Source: Ichthyophis bannanicus (Eukaryota > Chordata > Amphibia > Gymnophiona > Ichthyophiidae). From it: 64,000 nucleotides of DNA. Below the pieces are notes generated by a model. The model was given only the letters and a program-made list of their open reading frames with translations. It had not been told where the DNA came from and ran no database searches. The position numbers were made by a program, and so were the translations under genes. Within the stretch, counting starts at the first letter, position 1; every line of letters begins with the position of its first letter. The stretch covers positions 60,982,955-61,046,954 of the forward strand of contig CM066032.1 of NCBI GenBank assembly GCA_033557465.1, read 5' to 3'. Below, one piece after another: positions 53,985 to 64,000 of the stretch.

Positions 53985-54168
53985 CGAAGGGCTCCACGGA
54001 AAAAGGAAGACTGAGCAAGATGGCACCCTTGGGCGGGAAGAGAACCACACATGCTTGGCAGCAATCCCAAGGGCTTTCTTTGAAGGCTGGGGAATTGCTT
54101 CGCGCGGGCTCTGTCGGTGCCAACATCACCCATAAGTGAGGACTGACTTCCTGCTTGTTCCTGGAGAA
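53985..54168. repeat. DIRS-C 5' inverted terminal repeat
   Basis: Complement of 45262-45470. Confidence 0.85.
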
Positions 54169-54175
54169 TCTGTCT

Positions 54176-54890
54176 GATACATAGGTAAAGCTTCTGATTT
54201 CAATCTTCAACTTTCCCCCTTCCCCCCTATTATCCCTCTTTCCCACATCCCTCCCATAGAGTAGCAGTATTCTGTGTAATTAGCCATTTCTACTTGGAAA
54301 CACACCTTGCAATCCCCATTTCTTAAATTACATTTACATAGGACCCCCACACCCCCCCTTCCCCTCCCCTGGACACCAACCTCAGTAATCCTTCCCCCCT
54401 CCCCTTCTCTTCATACTACCCTAGAACACCTCCCCATGCTCTAATTTACACTATCAATCCTACTCCCCCTCCTCCCCCTGCAATAACATCCCCCTTTATC
54501 CTGCCATTTCCCCCCCTTTAGTACCTTTTCTTTTTACATTTTCGTTTCTATTACAATCTCCCTCCTCCCCCTTGCAAGGCAAGTGATAGTCCACCCCACT
54601 CCTCTTTGAATCTATCCATTTTTTGGTGTCTATATGCTGTCAGGTGTTTCATCACTATAATCTGCCTGAGTCTTTCTTCGCACTTCCTTATACTAGGAGC
54701 TTCCACCTGCTTCCACATTGCCACTATCTCACACAGTGCCGAACTTAAACTACCTCTTGGATGTTTAACACCACTTCAAAAATTAAAACAAAGGAGTTAT
54801 TTCACTCAGCTTCATAATTGGCTCTTCGTCTTGCAGTTGTGTGAGATCCAGCACTTATCTGTGTAAGTGCAGCAAAATACACGTGTATGT
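54176..54890 (-). mobile_element. L1-Tx1 fragment, 3' part
   Basis: On the minus strand, decayed ORF2 C-terminal residues (WKQVEAPSIRKCEERLRQ, RHQKMDRFKEEWGGL) at 54600-54720 are followed by a purine-rich 3' UTR, seen on the plus strand as a C/T-rich stretch at 54200-54580. It continues the fragment at 56100-56490; an RTE/BovB separates them. Confidence 0.65.
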
Positions 54891-54904
54891 TAAGTCAGCA
54901 ATGT

Positions 54905-56100
54905 TGTTGCTGTTAAGTGCCGCTGAGTCAGTGTCAATTCATGGCGACCCTCTGGATAGTTGTGCTAAACTCTGTTCTGTCTTCAGTCAGGCAGCTCATT
55001 GTTGATAGAGTGGCACCCATAGCTGCTGTTATTGTATCAATCCATCTCATTGCTTGGCTTCCTCTTTTGTGTTGACCTTCAACCTTAATGAGCATGTCAT
55101 CTTTCTCTAATGATCTCTTTTCTTTGCATGATATGTCTAAAGTATGAAAGTCAAAAGTCATGTCATCTGAGCTTCTAAAGAAAGCTTAGTTTTGATCTCC
55201 TCTAGTACCAACTGGTTTGTTCTTTGGGCAGTCCATGGTATACACAATATTCTTCACCAGCACCATAATTCAAAGGTATTGATTTTCATTCCTGTCTATT
55301 TCACTGCCCATCTTTTGCATCCATATAATGTTATTGAAAATACCATGGCTTGGACAAGTCGAATCTTTGTATGGAAAGAATTAGCTCTGCTCTTGAGAAT
55401 CTTGTCTAGGTCCTTCATAGCCATTCTGCCAAGAGCAATGTGTCATCAGATTTTTTGATTGCTTATCGTTTGTTTATTGATTATTGATCCAAACAGGCTA
55501 AAGTTATCTACTATTTCTATTTCTTCTTCATCAACAATGATCTTATTGATTTTGCCAGTTGTCAGGATCTTTGTCTTCTTTATGTTAAAGTGCAAGCCCA
55601 TTTTAAGACTATGTTCCTTGCTCTTGAGAAGCACATGTTTCAGATCATCTTCACTTTCAGCCAGTATTGTGGTATCATCAGCATAGCGAAAGTTGTTGTT
55701 GAGTCTTCCACTAATCTTCATACATCGGTTGTCTTCAAACAAGTCCTGCTTCTCTGAGGATTTGTTCTGCATATAAATTAAACAGATGGGGGAAAGTATA
55801 CAGCACTGTTGTACACCTTTGCTGATTTTAAACCATTCTGTTTCTCTTTGTTCCATTCGAACTGTTGCTTCTTGATCAATGTAAAGGTTGTGCAAGAGAA
55901 CTATCAGATATTCTGGTATACCCATGCTTCTTAATGTAACCCAGAGTTTGTCATGGTTTACACAGGCAAAAGCCTTGCTGTAGTCAATAAAACACATAGA
56001 TATCCTTCTGGTATTCTTTTGTCTTTTCAAGGCCACACTCAAACAGTATCCAATATGCATAAGTGGACAAAGCCAAAAAGCATCTCCCAATATATTCACT
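54905..56100 (-). mobile_element. RTE/BovB LINE fragment
   Basis: The minus strand encodes a BovB-type RT (56099-55446) and C-terminal residues (QAMRWIDTITAAMGATLS). The 3' end resembles RTE ends (TGCCGCTGAGTCAGTGTCAA on the plus strand). Strongly decayed and 5' truncated. Confidence 0.8.
55446..56099 (-). pseudogene. RTE/BovB reverse transcriptase
   Basis: 217-codon frame. CFIDYSKAFACVNHDKLW is the palm A motif, with Ala where Asp is usual in KAFDC. WFKISKGVQQCCILSPI and the catalytic loop NNFRYADDTTILAESEDDL follow, then LHFNIKKTKIL. The replaced catalytic-motif residue and missing flanks make it inactive. Confidence 0.85.
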
Positions 56101-56490
56101 CCTCCCTTATATTTTCCACATGTATCTGAGGGAGGTAAATGCGCTCGGAAATTCCTTTCTGAGAGATAAATAGTCTCATCAAAAAATTATATTGAAATTC
56201 CTGCAAAACTATATTATTGGTTATCTCTGAGATTCACTTTAAGCCTCCCCTGAAATATCTGAATTGTTAATGTGGTGTTAAGTTCTAAATTCCACATGTC
56301 TACTGCTTGTTGTAGATTCACACATTCTGTTACTGAGGAAATAAAGCAATAAGAAGAGATCAAGAGTCTGCTCTCTCCCTCTAGCAAAAGACATGCCATC
56401 TCTTGCAATGAAGGTACACTTACAGTAAACTGAGAAATATAATTTTGAATTTGAAGATATGCATTAAAATCTCTGGCCCTAAGCCTATAA
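56100..56490 (-). mobile_element. L1-Tx1 fragment, ORF2 C-terminal part
   Basis: The frame 56408-56214 (LQEMACLLLEGESRLLISSY, WNLELNTTLTIQIFQ) fits the ORF2 region upstream of the zinc finger in Tx1-like L1. Ends at the DIRS-D edge. Confidence 0.6.
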
Positions 56491-56640
56491 GGTGAAATTA
56501 GACCTTACCTGCTAATTGACTTTCACTGAGTCCCTCCAGTCCAGTCTGTGTGGGTTATCTCCCTCCACCAGCAGCTGGGGTCTGAGCATATCAGAATTCT
56601 GATGCCACAGTAAAAGAGCTCCCTCTTCAGCTCCAGGCAT
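56490..56640. repeat. DIRS-D 3' ITR
   Basis: Its outer 30 bases (ATTAGACCTTACCTGCTAAT) recur inverted at 56983-57010 in the complementary region. The partner 5' ITR is missing. Confidence 0.7.
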
Positions 56641-56974
56641 GAGTATCCTTTTGACAAAGCAGACTGCAAGAAAGCATCAGAAAAACCCAAACTAGGGCAA
56701 GAACCCTAGTGTTAGGCAATGGATTTACCTTATCACAGTTACTGCATCACTTAACTACAACTATGTACAAGGTAAAGATGAATCATGCTGACAGAGTCAT
56801 ACTTGCCATGATGCCCACCCTCGTTCAGGAAGATCTTATCCACTCAAAAGATGTTGTTCTTCAGAGAATCTTCCCAGAAACTCCAGTCAGACTCGCTCCT
56901 TTCTCCAAAACCTAAGACAGAAGATGAAACTACTCCAAACAGGGAGGATTCTGGACTGGACTGGAGGGAGTCAA

Positions 56975-57060
56975 GAAAAGACAATTAGCAGGTAAGGTCT
57001 AATTTCACCTTCCTTATTGTCCCTCCAGTCCAGTCCACTCCAGTACGTGCGGGATGTACC
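56975..57060. repeat. DIRS-D internal complementary region
   Basis: Complement of the outer 3' ITR fused to CCTTATTGTCCCTCCAGTCC, the expected outer 5' end of the element by comparison with DIRS-A. Confidence 0.75.
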
Positions 57061-58231
57061 AGAGCAGGAACTAATCATGGGAGGGACCCGTAAGTCTGGT
57101 TTAGAGCACTGAAGCCTCAAATACGCATCTCTAGACGTCTGCAAATCCAAACGATAATGCTGCATAAAAATGTGGAGCGAAGACCAAGTTGCCACTCTGG
57201 AAATGTCTACTGGTGGTACCAAACTATGTTTCCCCCAGGAAGCTGCCTGAGATCTCATCGAGTGAGCTTTAAGGTCTTCCGACACCGGCTTGCACCTTAG
57301 CCTATAGGTTGAGGCTATCGCTTTACCCAAAGAGCCACCGAGTCCTTTGGAAGCTATCTCCCCTTTACGTGGGCCTTCAAACAAGAAGAATAGCCTATCT
57401 GACTTCTGAAACAATTCCGTCCTTTTAAGATACCGGCGCAACACTCTGCACAAAGCTAGTATGTGCAGCTGATGATCCTCCTTCGACTCCCCTGAAGTAG
57501 AAAGGCCCAGAAGTGACACTGATTGATTCAGATGAAAATGGGAGATCACTCTGATTAGAAAAGAAGAAACCGGTCTCAAAACTACTTTTTCCTTGGGAAT
57601 AACTAGGAAAGGTTTCCTGCAAGAAAGGGCCTGAAGCTCTGAAATCTAACGAGCCAAGTGTATAGCCACTAAGACGACTGTTTTTAAAGTAAGATCCTTT
57701 AAGGAGGCCCTAGCCAGAGGCTCAAAAGGAGCTCCGGTTAAAGCTGAAAGAACCAAGTTGAGGTTACATGGAGGAACTACAAGTTGCAATGGCGGTCTGA
57801 CTTGTTCTGCTGCTTTGAGGAACTAGACCACATCCAGATGTGCCGCCAAAGAGTAACCCTGTACATGTCCCCTGTAACAGGAAACAGTCACTACCTGGAC
57901 TTTTAAGGAGTTGAGAGTCAACCCCTTGTCCAGTCCATTTTGTAGAAAGAACAAGATATCTGGAAGGGAGGATGAAAAAGGTTGAATGCCTTTGGAAGAA
58001 TACCAGTCTTCAAACACACACCAGACTCTCATGTAGGCCAAGGAAGTAGAACGTTTTCTGGCCTTCCACAGAGTAACAATCACCAATGAGGAATAGCTCC
58101 TATGTCTCAGCCGTGCCTGCTCAAGAGCCAGGTCGTAAGCGAGAATCAATCTAGCTGGGGCATAAGTGTCGGCCCTTGGGAGAGCAGATTGACTCTGCTT
58201 GGAAGGCGCCATGGTCTGGCAATCAGGAATC
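57045..58231 (-). pseudogene. DIRS-D tyrosine recombinase
   Basis: Frames 58212-57823 and 57579-56971. TSLAYMRVWCVFEDWYSSKG is the core-binding segment; the ISELQAL block follows a stop where the first catalytic Arg should be (near 57648). AHSMRSQAASWGKHSLVPP carries the H-x-x-R box, and MQHYRLDLQTS the tyrosine. Inactive. Confidence 0.82.
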
Positions 58232-59777
58232 TGATTCTTCTTTATTGAGACATTTGATATACTGCCCAGGCAATTGCATCAGAGCGGTGTACATTCAAAA
58301 TGGCTGCAGAGAGGGACAAGGATGAAAAGGAATGTCATTAATCAGCTAGGAGAGCAGCAGAACAGACAGAAAAAGAAAGAAAGGAAAGGAGAGCAATGAC
58401 ACACAGAAGGGGGGAAAGCGGGAGTGGAATACTTGGCAGGGGGGACTCAGGGGTTGGGAGGGGTAAGATTAAACACCAGATGAAATAAATGAGTTTTCAA
58501 TATTGCTTTAAAGCGAGGAAATGAGGCTTCGGTGCGCAAATCTGATGGGAGTGAATTCCAGAGTGCAAGGGCAAGGAAAAAGTAGGCAGAGTGGTGGTGA
58601 GTTCAAGGTGAGCTTGGGCAGGGGAGGGAAGGAAAAGTCAATTCCCGCAGGAGGAACGGAGGGGTTGTGGGGAGGGCTGGTGGTGAATAAGATCAGTAAG
58701 GTAACGGGGAACACCAGTGTGCAATACCCTATGAGTGGTGGTGAGAATCTTGTGAATGAAGCGATATTTGATGGGAAGCCAGTGGAGCTGCAAAAGAAGA
58801 GGGGTGATATGGTCCAAAGGGGAGGAATGGGTAATGAGGCGAGCAGCAGTGTTGTGAATGAGCTGAAGGCGACGAAGCTGATATCGGGGGAGAACTGTAA
58901 AAATGACATTACAGTAATCCAACCTAGAGACAAGGGACAACACGAGGGTGGTGAGGGAAGGTTGTGAGAGAAAAGGACGGACGGCGCGAATCTGGCACAA
59001 AGAGAGGAAAGAGCGCTGTGCGAGCTGAGAGATGTGGGAGTGAAAGCTGAGGGAAGAATCCAAGGTGACGCCGATAACGGAGGGTGGGTACAAGGGGTAC
59101 AGGGGTAGAACATAGCATGGGGGAGGGGAAGTCAGAGAGAACCAAAGGGCCACAGATTTGGACAGGTTGAGGTGGAGGAAATTGGTGTGCAACCATGCAG
59201 AGACAGGGGAAAGACAGGCATTGACGGGGTACAGGTCAGGGGTGAGAGAGTCAGTATGATATAGGAGGAAGAGGTCATCAGCGTAGTAATAGCCAGAAAA
59301 ACCGAATTGCTGGATAGTAAGAGCAAGCGGGGCAAGAAAGACATTGAACAGGAGTGGGACAAGCACTGAGCCCTGAGGGACCCCGCAGCGAAGGGGAGTG
59401 ACTGGTGAGGAGACAGAGCCCTGCAGAACAGAGAAGGTACAGGAGGAAAGAAAGGAGTGAAACCAGCGGTGAACCGTCCAATGAACCCCGAATTTGTGCA
59501 AGCAGGCGAGGAGTGTGCGGTGGTCCACCATGTCAAAGGCAGAGGAAAGATTTAAGGAAACGACAAGAGAGGTCACCATGCTCGTGGGCCTGGTGGACTT
59601 CATGCAAAAGTACAAGTAGAATTGTTTCAGTACTATGACCTGACCTAAAGCCGGATTGATGGGGGTGAAGGGAAAGGGTGGTGTTGAGGTGCAGGGAGAA
59701 TTATGAGAAAACAATTTTTTCGAGGATCTTGGAGAGGAAAGGGAGATTAGAAACAGGCTGCCAGTTGGCTGGGATGA
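58232..59777 (-). mobile_element. L2-like LINE in DIRS-D
   Basis: 5' truncated inside the RT fingers (NWQPVSNLPFLSKILEKIVF) and ending in a CAATAAAGAA-like tail at 58232. The 3' UTR is G/A-rich. Distinct subfamily from the L2 copies at 16498 and 38690. Confidence 0.85.
58638..59714 (-). pseudogene. L2-like reverse transcriptase
   Basis: 358-codon open frame: LNLSSAFDMVDHRTLL (palm), RCGVPQGSVLVPLLFNVFL, the catalytic GYYYADDLFLLY, the thumb LHLNLSKSVALWF, and the C-terminal SPLDHITPLLLQLHWLPIKY. Endonuclease and fingers are missing. The catalytic Asp pair is intact. Confidence 0.85.
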
Positions 59778-60428
59778 TTAGGTCCGCATACCATGGCCTG
59801 CAAGGCCAATCTGGAGCAATGAGGATCACTGGACTGTTGTGAGCCTCTATGCACTGTAGAAGACAATCTATGAGAGCCCATGGTGGAAACACATACAGAA
59901 GACCTTCCGATAGCCACTTTTGCACAAGAGCATTGAGCCCCTCAGGCATGAGCTCCCTGTGCAGCTGAAGAACCTGATCACTTTGGTATTGGACACAGAA
60001 CCAATCAGATCCATGATTGGCATGCCCCAAAAGTTGGTGATGTCGTGAAAAACTGCTGCATTCAGTTCCCATTCACCCGGATTCAACCGGTGAGGACTGA
60101 GAAAATCCATCTGAATGATTTCTTTACCTGCTACATGAGCCGTGGAGAGGACTGCTAAGTTTTCCTCTGCCCACAGCAGGAAGGGCTGAATCTCTTCCAC
60201 TAGCATTACACTGCTTGTGCCTCCTTGTCGGTTGATGAGTGCCACTGTAGTTGCATTGTCGGAGCACACTCTGACCACCTGCTGGTAAATCAGAAGGTGG
60301 AAGACATGGGGAGCCAGAAAAACTGCCCTCATTTCCGGATGATTTATGGACCAAGCACTCTCCTCCAGAGTCCATTGTCCCTGTGTAACCTGAGACTGAC
60401 AATATGCACCCCACCCAGAGGCTCGCAT
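59778..60428 (-). pseudogene. DIRS-D RNase H
   Basis: Frame 60428-59868 with WTLEESAWSINHPEMRAVFL and RVCSDNATTVALINRQGG. The first catalytic block (VLVMTDASLWVGCILS) lies just upstream in another frame. C-terminal LLYVFPPWALI and WPCRPWYADLI border the LINE insertion. Confidence 0.82.
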
Positions 60429-60870
60429 CTGTCATTACCAGAACCCATTTGGGAGGTTCCAGTGGCATTCCAGCTGTCAGATGATTCAACTGCAGCCACC
60501 AGGCAAACCACGCTCTCGTGTCCACCAGACATACCAGCTTTTGTGACAACGGCTAGAGTTGCAGAGACCATCGCGAAAGCAGTGCCTATTTTAGGGGTCT
60601 CATGTTTGTCTGTGCCCACGGCACTAGTTCCAAGGTCACTGCCATGGATCCCAGGAGTTACAGATAATATCATGCCTTCGGCACTTTCATGGCCAAGAAA
60701 CATCGCATCTGATGCTGAATCTTTTGCACCCTTTCTGCCGGTAAGGAGACGACCCCTACCCTGATATCAAACTGCGCTTCCAAATAGACTAACTTCTGGA
60801 CAGGATGAAACAGGCTCTTGGACAGGCTGACCACTCCTTCCCAACTCCCCTTAATCAATCACTCAACCAC
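60429..60870 (-). pseudogene. DIRS-D RT thumb remnant
   Basis: The frame 60858-60670 (LVYLEAQFDIRVGVVSLPAE) matches the thumb block EFIGARLDTR of the other copies. The element ends at about 60870. Confidence 0.65.
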
Positions 60871-61296
60871 ATTTCCTCTAGAGATTCCTTGACATTCATT
60901 ATCCACTCTAATCTCCATCCCCTTAATCCTCATATATAACAAAAACTGAAAATCAGCACCCCTCCCTCCATTCTAACAACAAACATGAACCAGTCCAATC
61001 TGAGATATAGCAACACCTTCTCTCCCAGACTAAGTGGCTGGTCAAGAGATGTTCTAAAAAATCAGAAGCAAGAGTAAAAAAAAATAGTCCAATGTCTCTG
61101 CTGGTGATTCAGCAAAACACAACTCTCTTCGCAGTAAACATTTAAATCCAACGTCCAACAGATGAGCACTTCAAATCAAGAGTCCAGTATCATGAGTCTA
61201 GACTTGAGGATACCAGATCCAATCAATGGAATAGAGTGGTCACAAAAGACCTCTAGTTGCAATTAATCTGCAGTTCAATGCATCACTGACCAGTAA
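60871..61296. other. Noncoding spacer between DIRS-D and DIRS-E
   Basis: No ORF or repeat recognised; A/C-rich. Confidence 0.45.
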
Positions 61297-61510
61297 GCAT
61301 AGTTACTCACCTGTAACAGGTGATCTCCAGGAACAGCAGGAATTTAGTCTTCACATATGGGTATCGTCGGTACCGACGGAGCCTGCACGGGAACGATCCC
61401 CAGTGTCCAATAGGAAAGCTTTTTGGAGCATCCCACAGCGCCTGCACGCTGCCTTCCTGCCTTTCCCAACTGTCCCTCTCCAGTTGAGTTTAAAGCTGAG
61501 ACAAAAGAGA
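61297..61510. repeat. DIRS-E 3' inverted terminal repeat
   Basis: Nearly identical to the DIRS-B ITR at 30554-30768 (TAGTTACTCACCTGTAACAG, CAGCAGGAATTTAGTCTTCA). Partner not in the window. Confidence 0.8.
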
Positions 61511-61559
61511 GAGGGAAAGAGAGAAAGATAGAGAGATACAACTCCTAGGGGAGGTGGGT

Positions 61560-61665
61560 GGGTTGTGAAGACTAAATTCCTGCTGTTCCCGGAGATCACC
61601 TGTTACAGGTGAGTAACTATGCTATCTCCAGGAACAAGCAGGAATGTAGTCTTCACATATGGGGA
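61560..61665. repeat. DIRS-E internal complementary region
   Basis: Same design and position as in DIRS-B (30843-30946). Confidence 0.8.
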
Positions 61666-61669
61666 CTCC

Positions 61670-63751
61670 CTAGCTGCAGATGCCAGGGAGAAGGCCCCAG
61701 AAGTTGTGCGCCCTTGTGAAAGGGCTCCACTTCCCCCCATGAATCTCTGGCATCCTACCAGGGATGGTGGGTAGGTGTTGAACAGCCTGACCAAACAAGG
61801 CATCCCGGCGGGAGTCCTTGTCTAAGCAGTAATGGGCTGTGAAGGTATGAACCAAAGCCCAAGTAGCTGCTCGACAGATATCGTCGAATAACACAGCGTG
61901 AAGATGAGCCATAGAGGCTGCCATGGCCCTCACATTGTGAGCTGTGACATGGCCTTCAAGAGGAAGGTTTCTACTCTCATGGGCAAAAGATATACACTGT
62001 GCAATCCAGCTGGACAGTGTTCTTTTGGAGACTGGAAGTCCCAAATGACTAGAATCAAAAGCAACAAAGAGTTGAGAGGACTTTCTATGTTGCTGTGTCC
62101 TTTACAAGTAAAAGGCCAAAGCTCTTTTACAGTCCAAAGTATGAAGATTCCTTTCTGCATTTGAGGCGTGAGGCCTTGGGAAGAATACAGGAAGGTAAAC
62201 CGCTTGGTTTAAATGAAAAGGTGACACCACCTTTGGCATAAAGTGTGGATGAGTTCTAAGGACTACCTTATCATGATGGAACCTTGTATAAGGAGGATCA
62301 GCCACCAACGCTTGCAATTCACTGATGCAACATGCTGATGTGATTGCAATAAGAAAGATGACCTTCCAGGAAAGGAATTTCAAAGAGGTAGTGGCTAATT
62401 GTTCAAAGGGCGGTTTCATGAGCTGCCCAAGAACCAGATTTAAGTCCCATGCCACTGGTGGTGGCTTAATGGGAGGCTTAGTTAAAAGAAGGCCTCTCAT
62501 AAATCTCGCTATGAGAGGATGAGAGGAAATAGGTTGTCCATTTAGAGGCTTGAAAGAAGCTGCAATAGCACTCAAATGAACTCTCACTGAATTGGTCTTA
62601 AGCCCTGCATTTGATAAATGAAGGAGATACTCCAGTAATGATTCCAGAGCTATCGCAAGAGGGTTAAGACCCTTCTGCAAGCACCATATGGTAAACCTTT
62701 TCCACTTAAATGCATAAGAGCGTCTTGTGGAAGGCTTCCTGAAAGCATAAAGCATATCCTTTACCTGCTGGGAAAGGTTAAGACTGTGAAGTTCTAAGCT
62801 TTCAGCAACTAGGCCCTGAGATGCAGAGACTGGGGATTGGGATGCCACAGCATCCCGTCCTCTTGAGAAAGGAGATCTGGAGCAGATCCTAACTCCAGAG
62901 ACGGAGCTTGAGAGAGATGTAGGAGCAGAGGGTACCACATTTGCTGTGGCCAACGTGGAGCTATGAGAATCATATGTCATAAGAACATAAGATATTCCAT
63001 ACTGGGTCAGACTAAGGTCCATCAAGCCCAGTATCCTGTTTCCAACAGTGGCCAATCTAGGTCATACATACCTAGCAGTTTCCCCAAAAGACACAGGTTG
63101 CACAATGCTTGTACTGGGTCAAGCATTGATATCCTGGGTCTCTTCTTAATAATGGTTTACGGTCCTTTCCTCCAGGAACTTGTCCAAACCTTTTTTAAAC
63201 CCAGCTACACTACAGCCTTTACTACATCCTCCGGTAACAAATTCCAGAGTTTGATTACACGTTGAGTGAAAAAATATTTTCTTTTATTAGTCTTAAATAG
63301 TTTACCTTGCAGCTTCATTGCATGTCCCCTAGTCTTTCTATATTCTGATAACGTAAACAATCGATCTACGTTTACCTGTTCCACTCCGTTCATTAATTTA
63401 TGTCCTCTGTCTCTCTGAAGCTTGAACAGGGTTTTAGGAATTAGGGGAATGGGTGGAAAGGCATACAGGAAGTCCTGACCCAAATGGAGGAGGAAAGCAT
63501 CCCTGGCCTGGCAACCCTGAGACGGAATTCTGGAACAGAACCGGGGAAGTTTGGCATTCAGCGGACTTGCAAAGAGGTCTATGTCGGGGGTTCCCTAAAT
63601 TTGAAAAACTTTGGCCACCTGGTCTGCATGGAGAGACCATTCGTGTGGAAGCAGAACTCGACTGAGTCTGTCTGCCCAAGAGTTTTGAATGCCTGGAAGA
63701 TACACCGCAAGGAGATGAATCTGATGCTCTCTGGCGAGGGCCTATAGTCAC
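61670..63751 (-). pseudogene. DIRS-E tyrosine recombinase
   Basis: Frames 63751-63434, 62955-62102 and 62044-61670. The middle frame carries RRSYAFKWKRFTIWCLQKG and SACCISELQAL, where Cys replaces the first catalytic Arg of SARRISELQ. The last has VTAHNVRAMAASMAHLHAV (H-x-x-R box) and FTAHYCLDKDSRRD with the tyrosine. Interrupted by the CR1 at 62977-63402. Confidence 0.82.
62977..63402 (-). mobile_element. CR1 3' fragment in DIRS-E
   Basis: Reverse complement of about 52890-53318: [20 protein letters not shown] and [16 protein letters not shown] are encoded on the minus strand, and the 8-bp tail unit (TTATGTTC on the minus strand) is at 62977-62993. Comparison with DIRS-B (32290-32300) gives the empty site; ATGTC is repeated on both sides. 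Confidence 0.9.
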
Positions 63752-64000
63752 AAAGCTTCGTTGCAGAGCGACAGAGAGCCTGTTCCACCCTGCTTGTTCA
63801 CATAGAACATGGCTACTTGATTATCCGTTTGAACTAGGACTGTTTTGTAGCAGAGCTGGGTGTGGAATACTCGAAGAGCAAGGAAGATTGCTCTGAGTTC
63901 CAGGAGATTGATGGGGAGATAGGTCTTCTGTGGAGTCCAGGTAGAGAGGCCTTGCAGGTGGGCTCCCCAACCCACCTGTGAAGCATCTGTTGTTAGAGTG
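63748..64000 (-). pseudogene. DIRS-E RNase H, partial
   Basis: Encodes LPINLLELRAIFLALRVFH and VLVQTDNQVAMFYVNKQGG, matching DIRS-B. Cut by the window end. Confidence 0.85.

Larger units (their letters stand above)
45262..54168 (-). mobile_element. DIRS-C: DIRS-like retrotransposon, subfamily 3
   Basis: ITRs at 45262-45470 and 53985-54168, with an internal complementary region at 45529-45625. On the minus strand: gag (53779 to 49000, split), RT (48983-48253), RT thumb and RNase H (47971-46808), YR (47070-45769). Insertions: CR1 (50568-53318), a CR1 fragment (49468-49611) and a MIR-like SINE (47985-48277). G/C-richer than its neighbours. Confidence 0.88.
56490..60870 (-). mobile_element. DIRS-D: DIRS-like retrotransposon, subfamily 1, 5' truncated
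   Basis: 3' ITR at 56490-56640 and internal complementary region at 56975-57060, then YR, RNase H and RT thumb on the minus strand. Gag, most of RT and the 5' ITR are absent. It shares motifs with DIRS-A rather than B or C. An L2-like LINE (58232-59777) splits it. Confidence 0.85.
61297..64000 (-). mobile_element. DIRS-E: DIRS-like retrotransposon, subfamily 2, cut by window edge
   Basis: 3' ITR (61297-61510), internal complementary region (61560-61665), YR, and part of RNase H, all close to DIRS-B. A CR1 fragment is inserted at 62977-63402. The RT, gag and 5' ITR should lie beyond 64000. Confidence 0.88.

Noticed and set aside
53684..54246. Two overlapping minus-strand ORFs near the DIRS-C right end
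   Set aside because: They lie in the 5' ITR and leader; similar chance frames appear in the other ITR (45312-45532). The gag start is at about 53779.
1..64000. CRISPR arrays, bacterial operons, rRNA genes
   Set aside because: None present; the sequence is vertebrate, and the regular repeats seen are minisatellites or LINE tails.

Overview
The window looks like intronic and 3'-terminal DNA of one vertebrate gene, inflated by transposable elements. The mix is DIRS tyrosine-recombinase retrotransposons, Tx1-type L1, L2, CR1, RTE/BovB, Penelope and hAT elements plus a MIR-like SINE. That suggests a large-genome amphibian, most plausibly a caecilian; the species is an inference. All coordinates at element edges are my own reading and may be off by a few bases unless a target-site duplication (TSD) fixes them.

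The only host coding sequence I can support is the last coding exon of an UNC13 (Munc13) gene on the minus strand (2978-3263), followed by a likely 3' UTR (about 1260-2977). Its upstream intron would run from 3264 to beyond 64000, because I found no other exon.

Layout: 1-560 SINE and CR1 debris; 1260-3263 UNC13 end; 3303-10594 DIRS-A, carrying a nested LTR-like insertion (3972-5363); 10765-12232 CR1, R2/Dong-like and L2 debris; 13085-29560 a nest up to five levels deep (L2 host, hAT, Penelope, then L2 and L1-Tx1, then CR1 and L2/SINE pieces); 29490-30553 purine-rich repeats; 30554-36983 DIRS-B with a CR1 inside; 37260-37993 a palindromic Penelope-type insertion with a 14-bp TSD; 38425-42780 an R2/Dong-like LINE split by an L2 that itself carries a hAT MITE; 42781-45261 repeat-derived noncoding DNA; 45262-54168 DIRS-C with CR1 and SINE insertions; 54176-56490 L1-Tx1 split by RTE/BovB; 56490-60870 DIRS-D split by an L2-like LINE; 61297-64000 DIRS-E, running off the window with a CR1 inside.

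All five DIRS copies lie on the minus strand, the sense of the host gene. They form three subfamilies (A/D, B/E, C). The best preserved copies show the diagnostic DIRS layout: inverted terminal repeats, an internal complementary region near the 3' end, and gag, RT/RNase H and YR reading frames. Every autonomous element here is damaged by stops, frameshifts or insertions, so the window is a record of past activity. The most interesting points are the DIRS edge about 40 bp from a splice acceptor, the Penelope palindrome with hammerhead-like motifs, the dated nest of insertions, and a 40-bp purine minisatellite repeated inside a hAT element.
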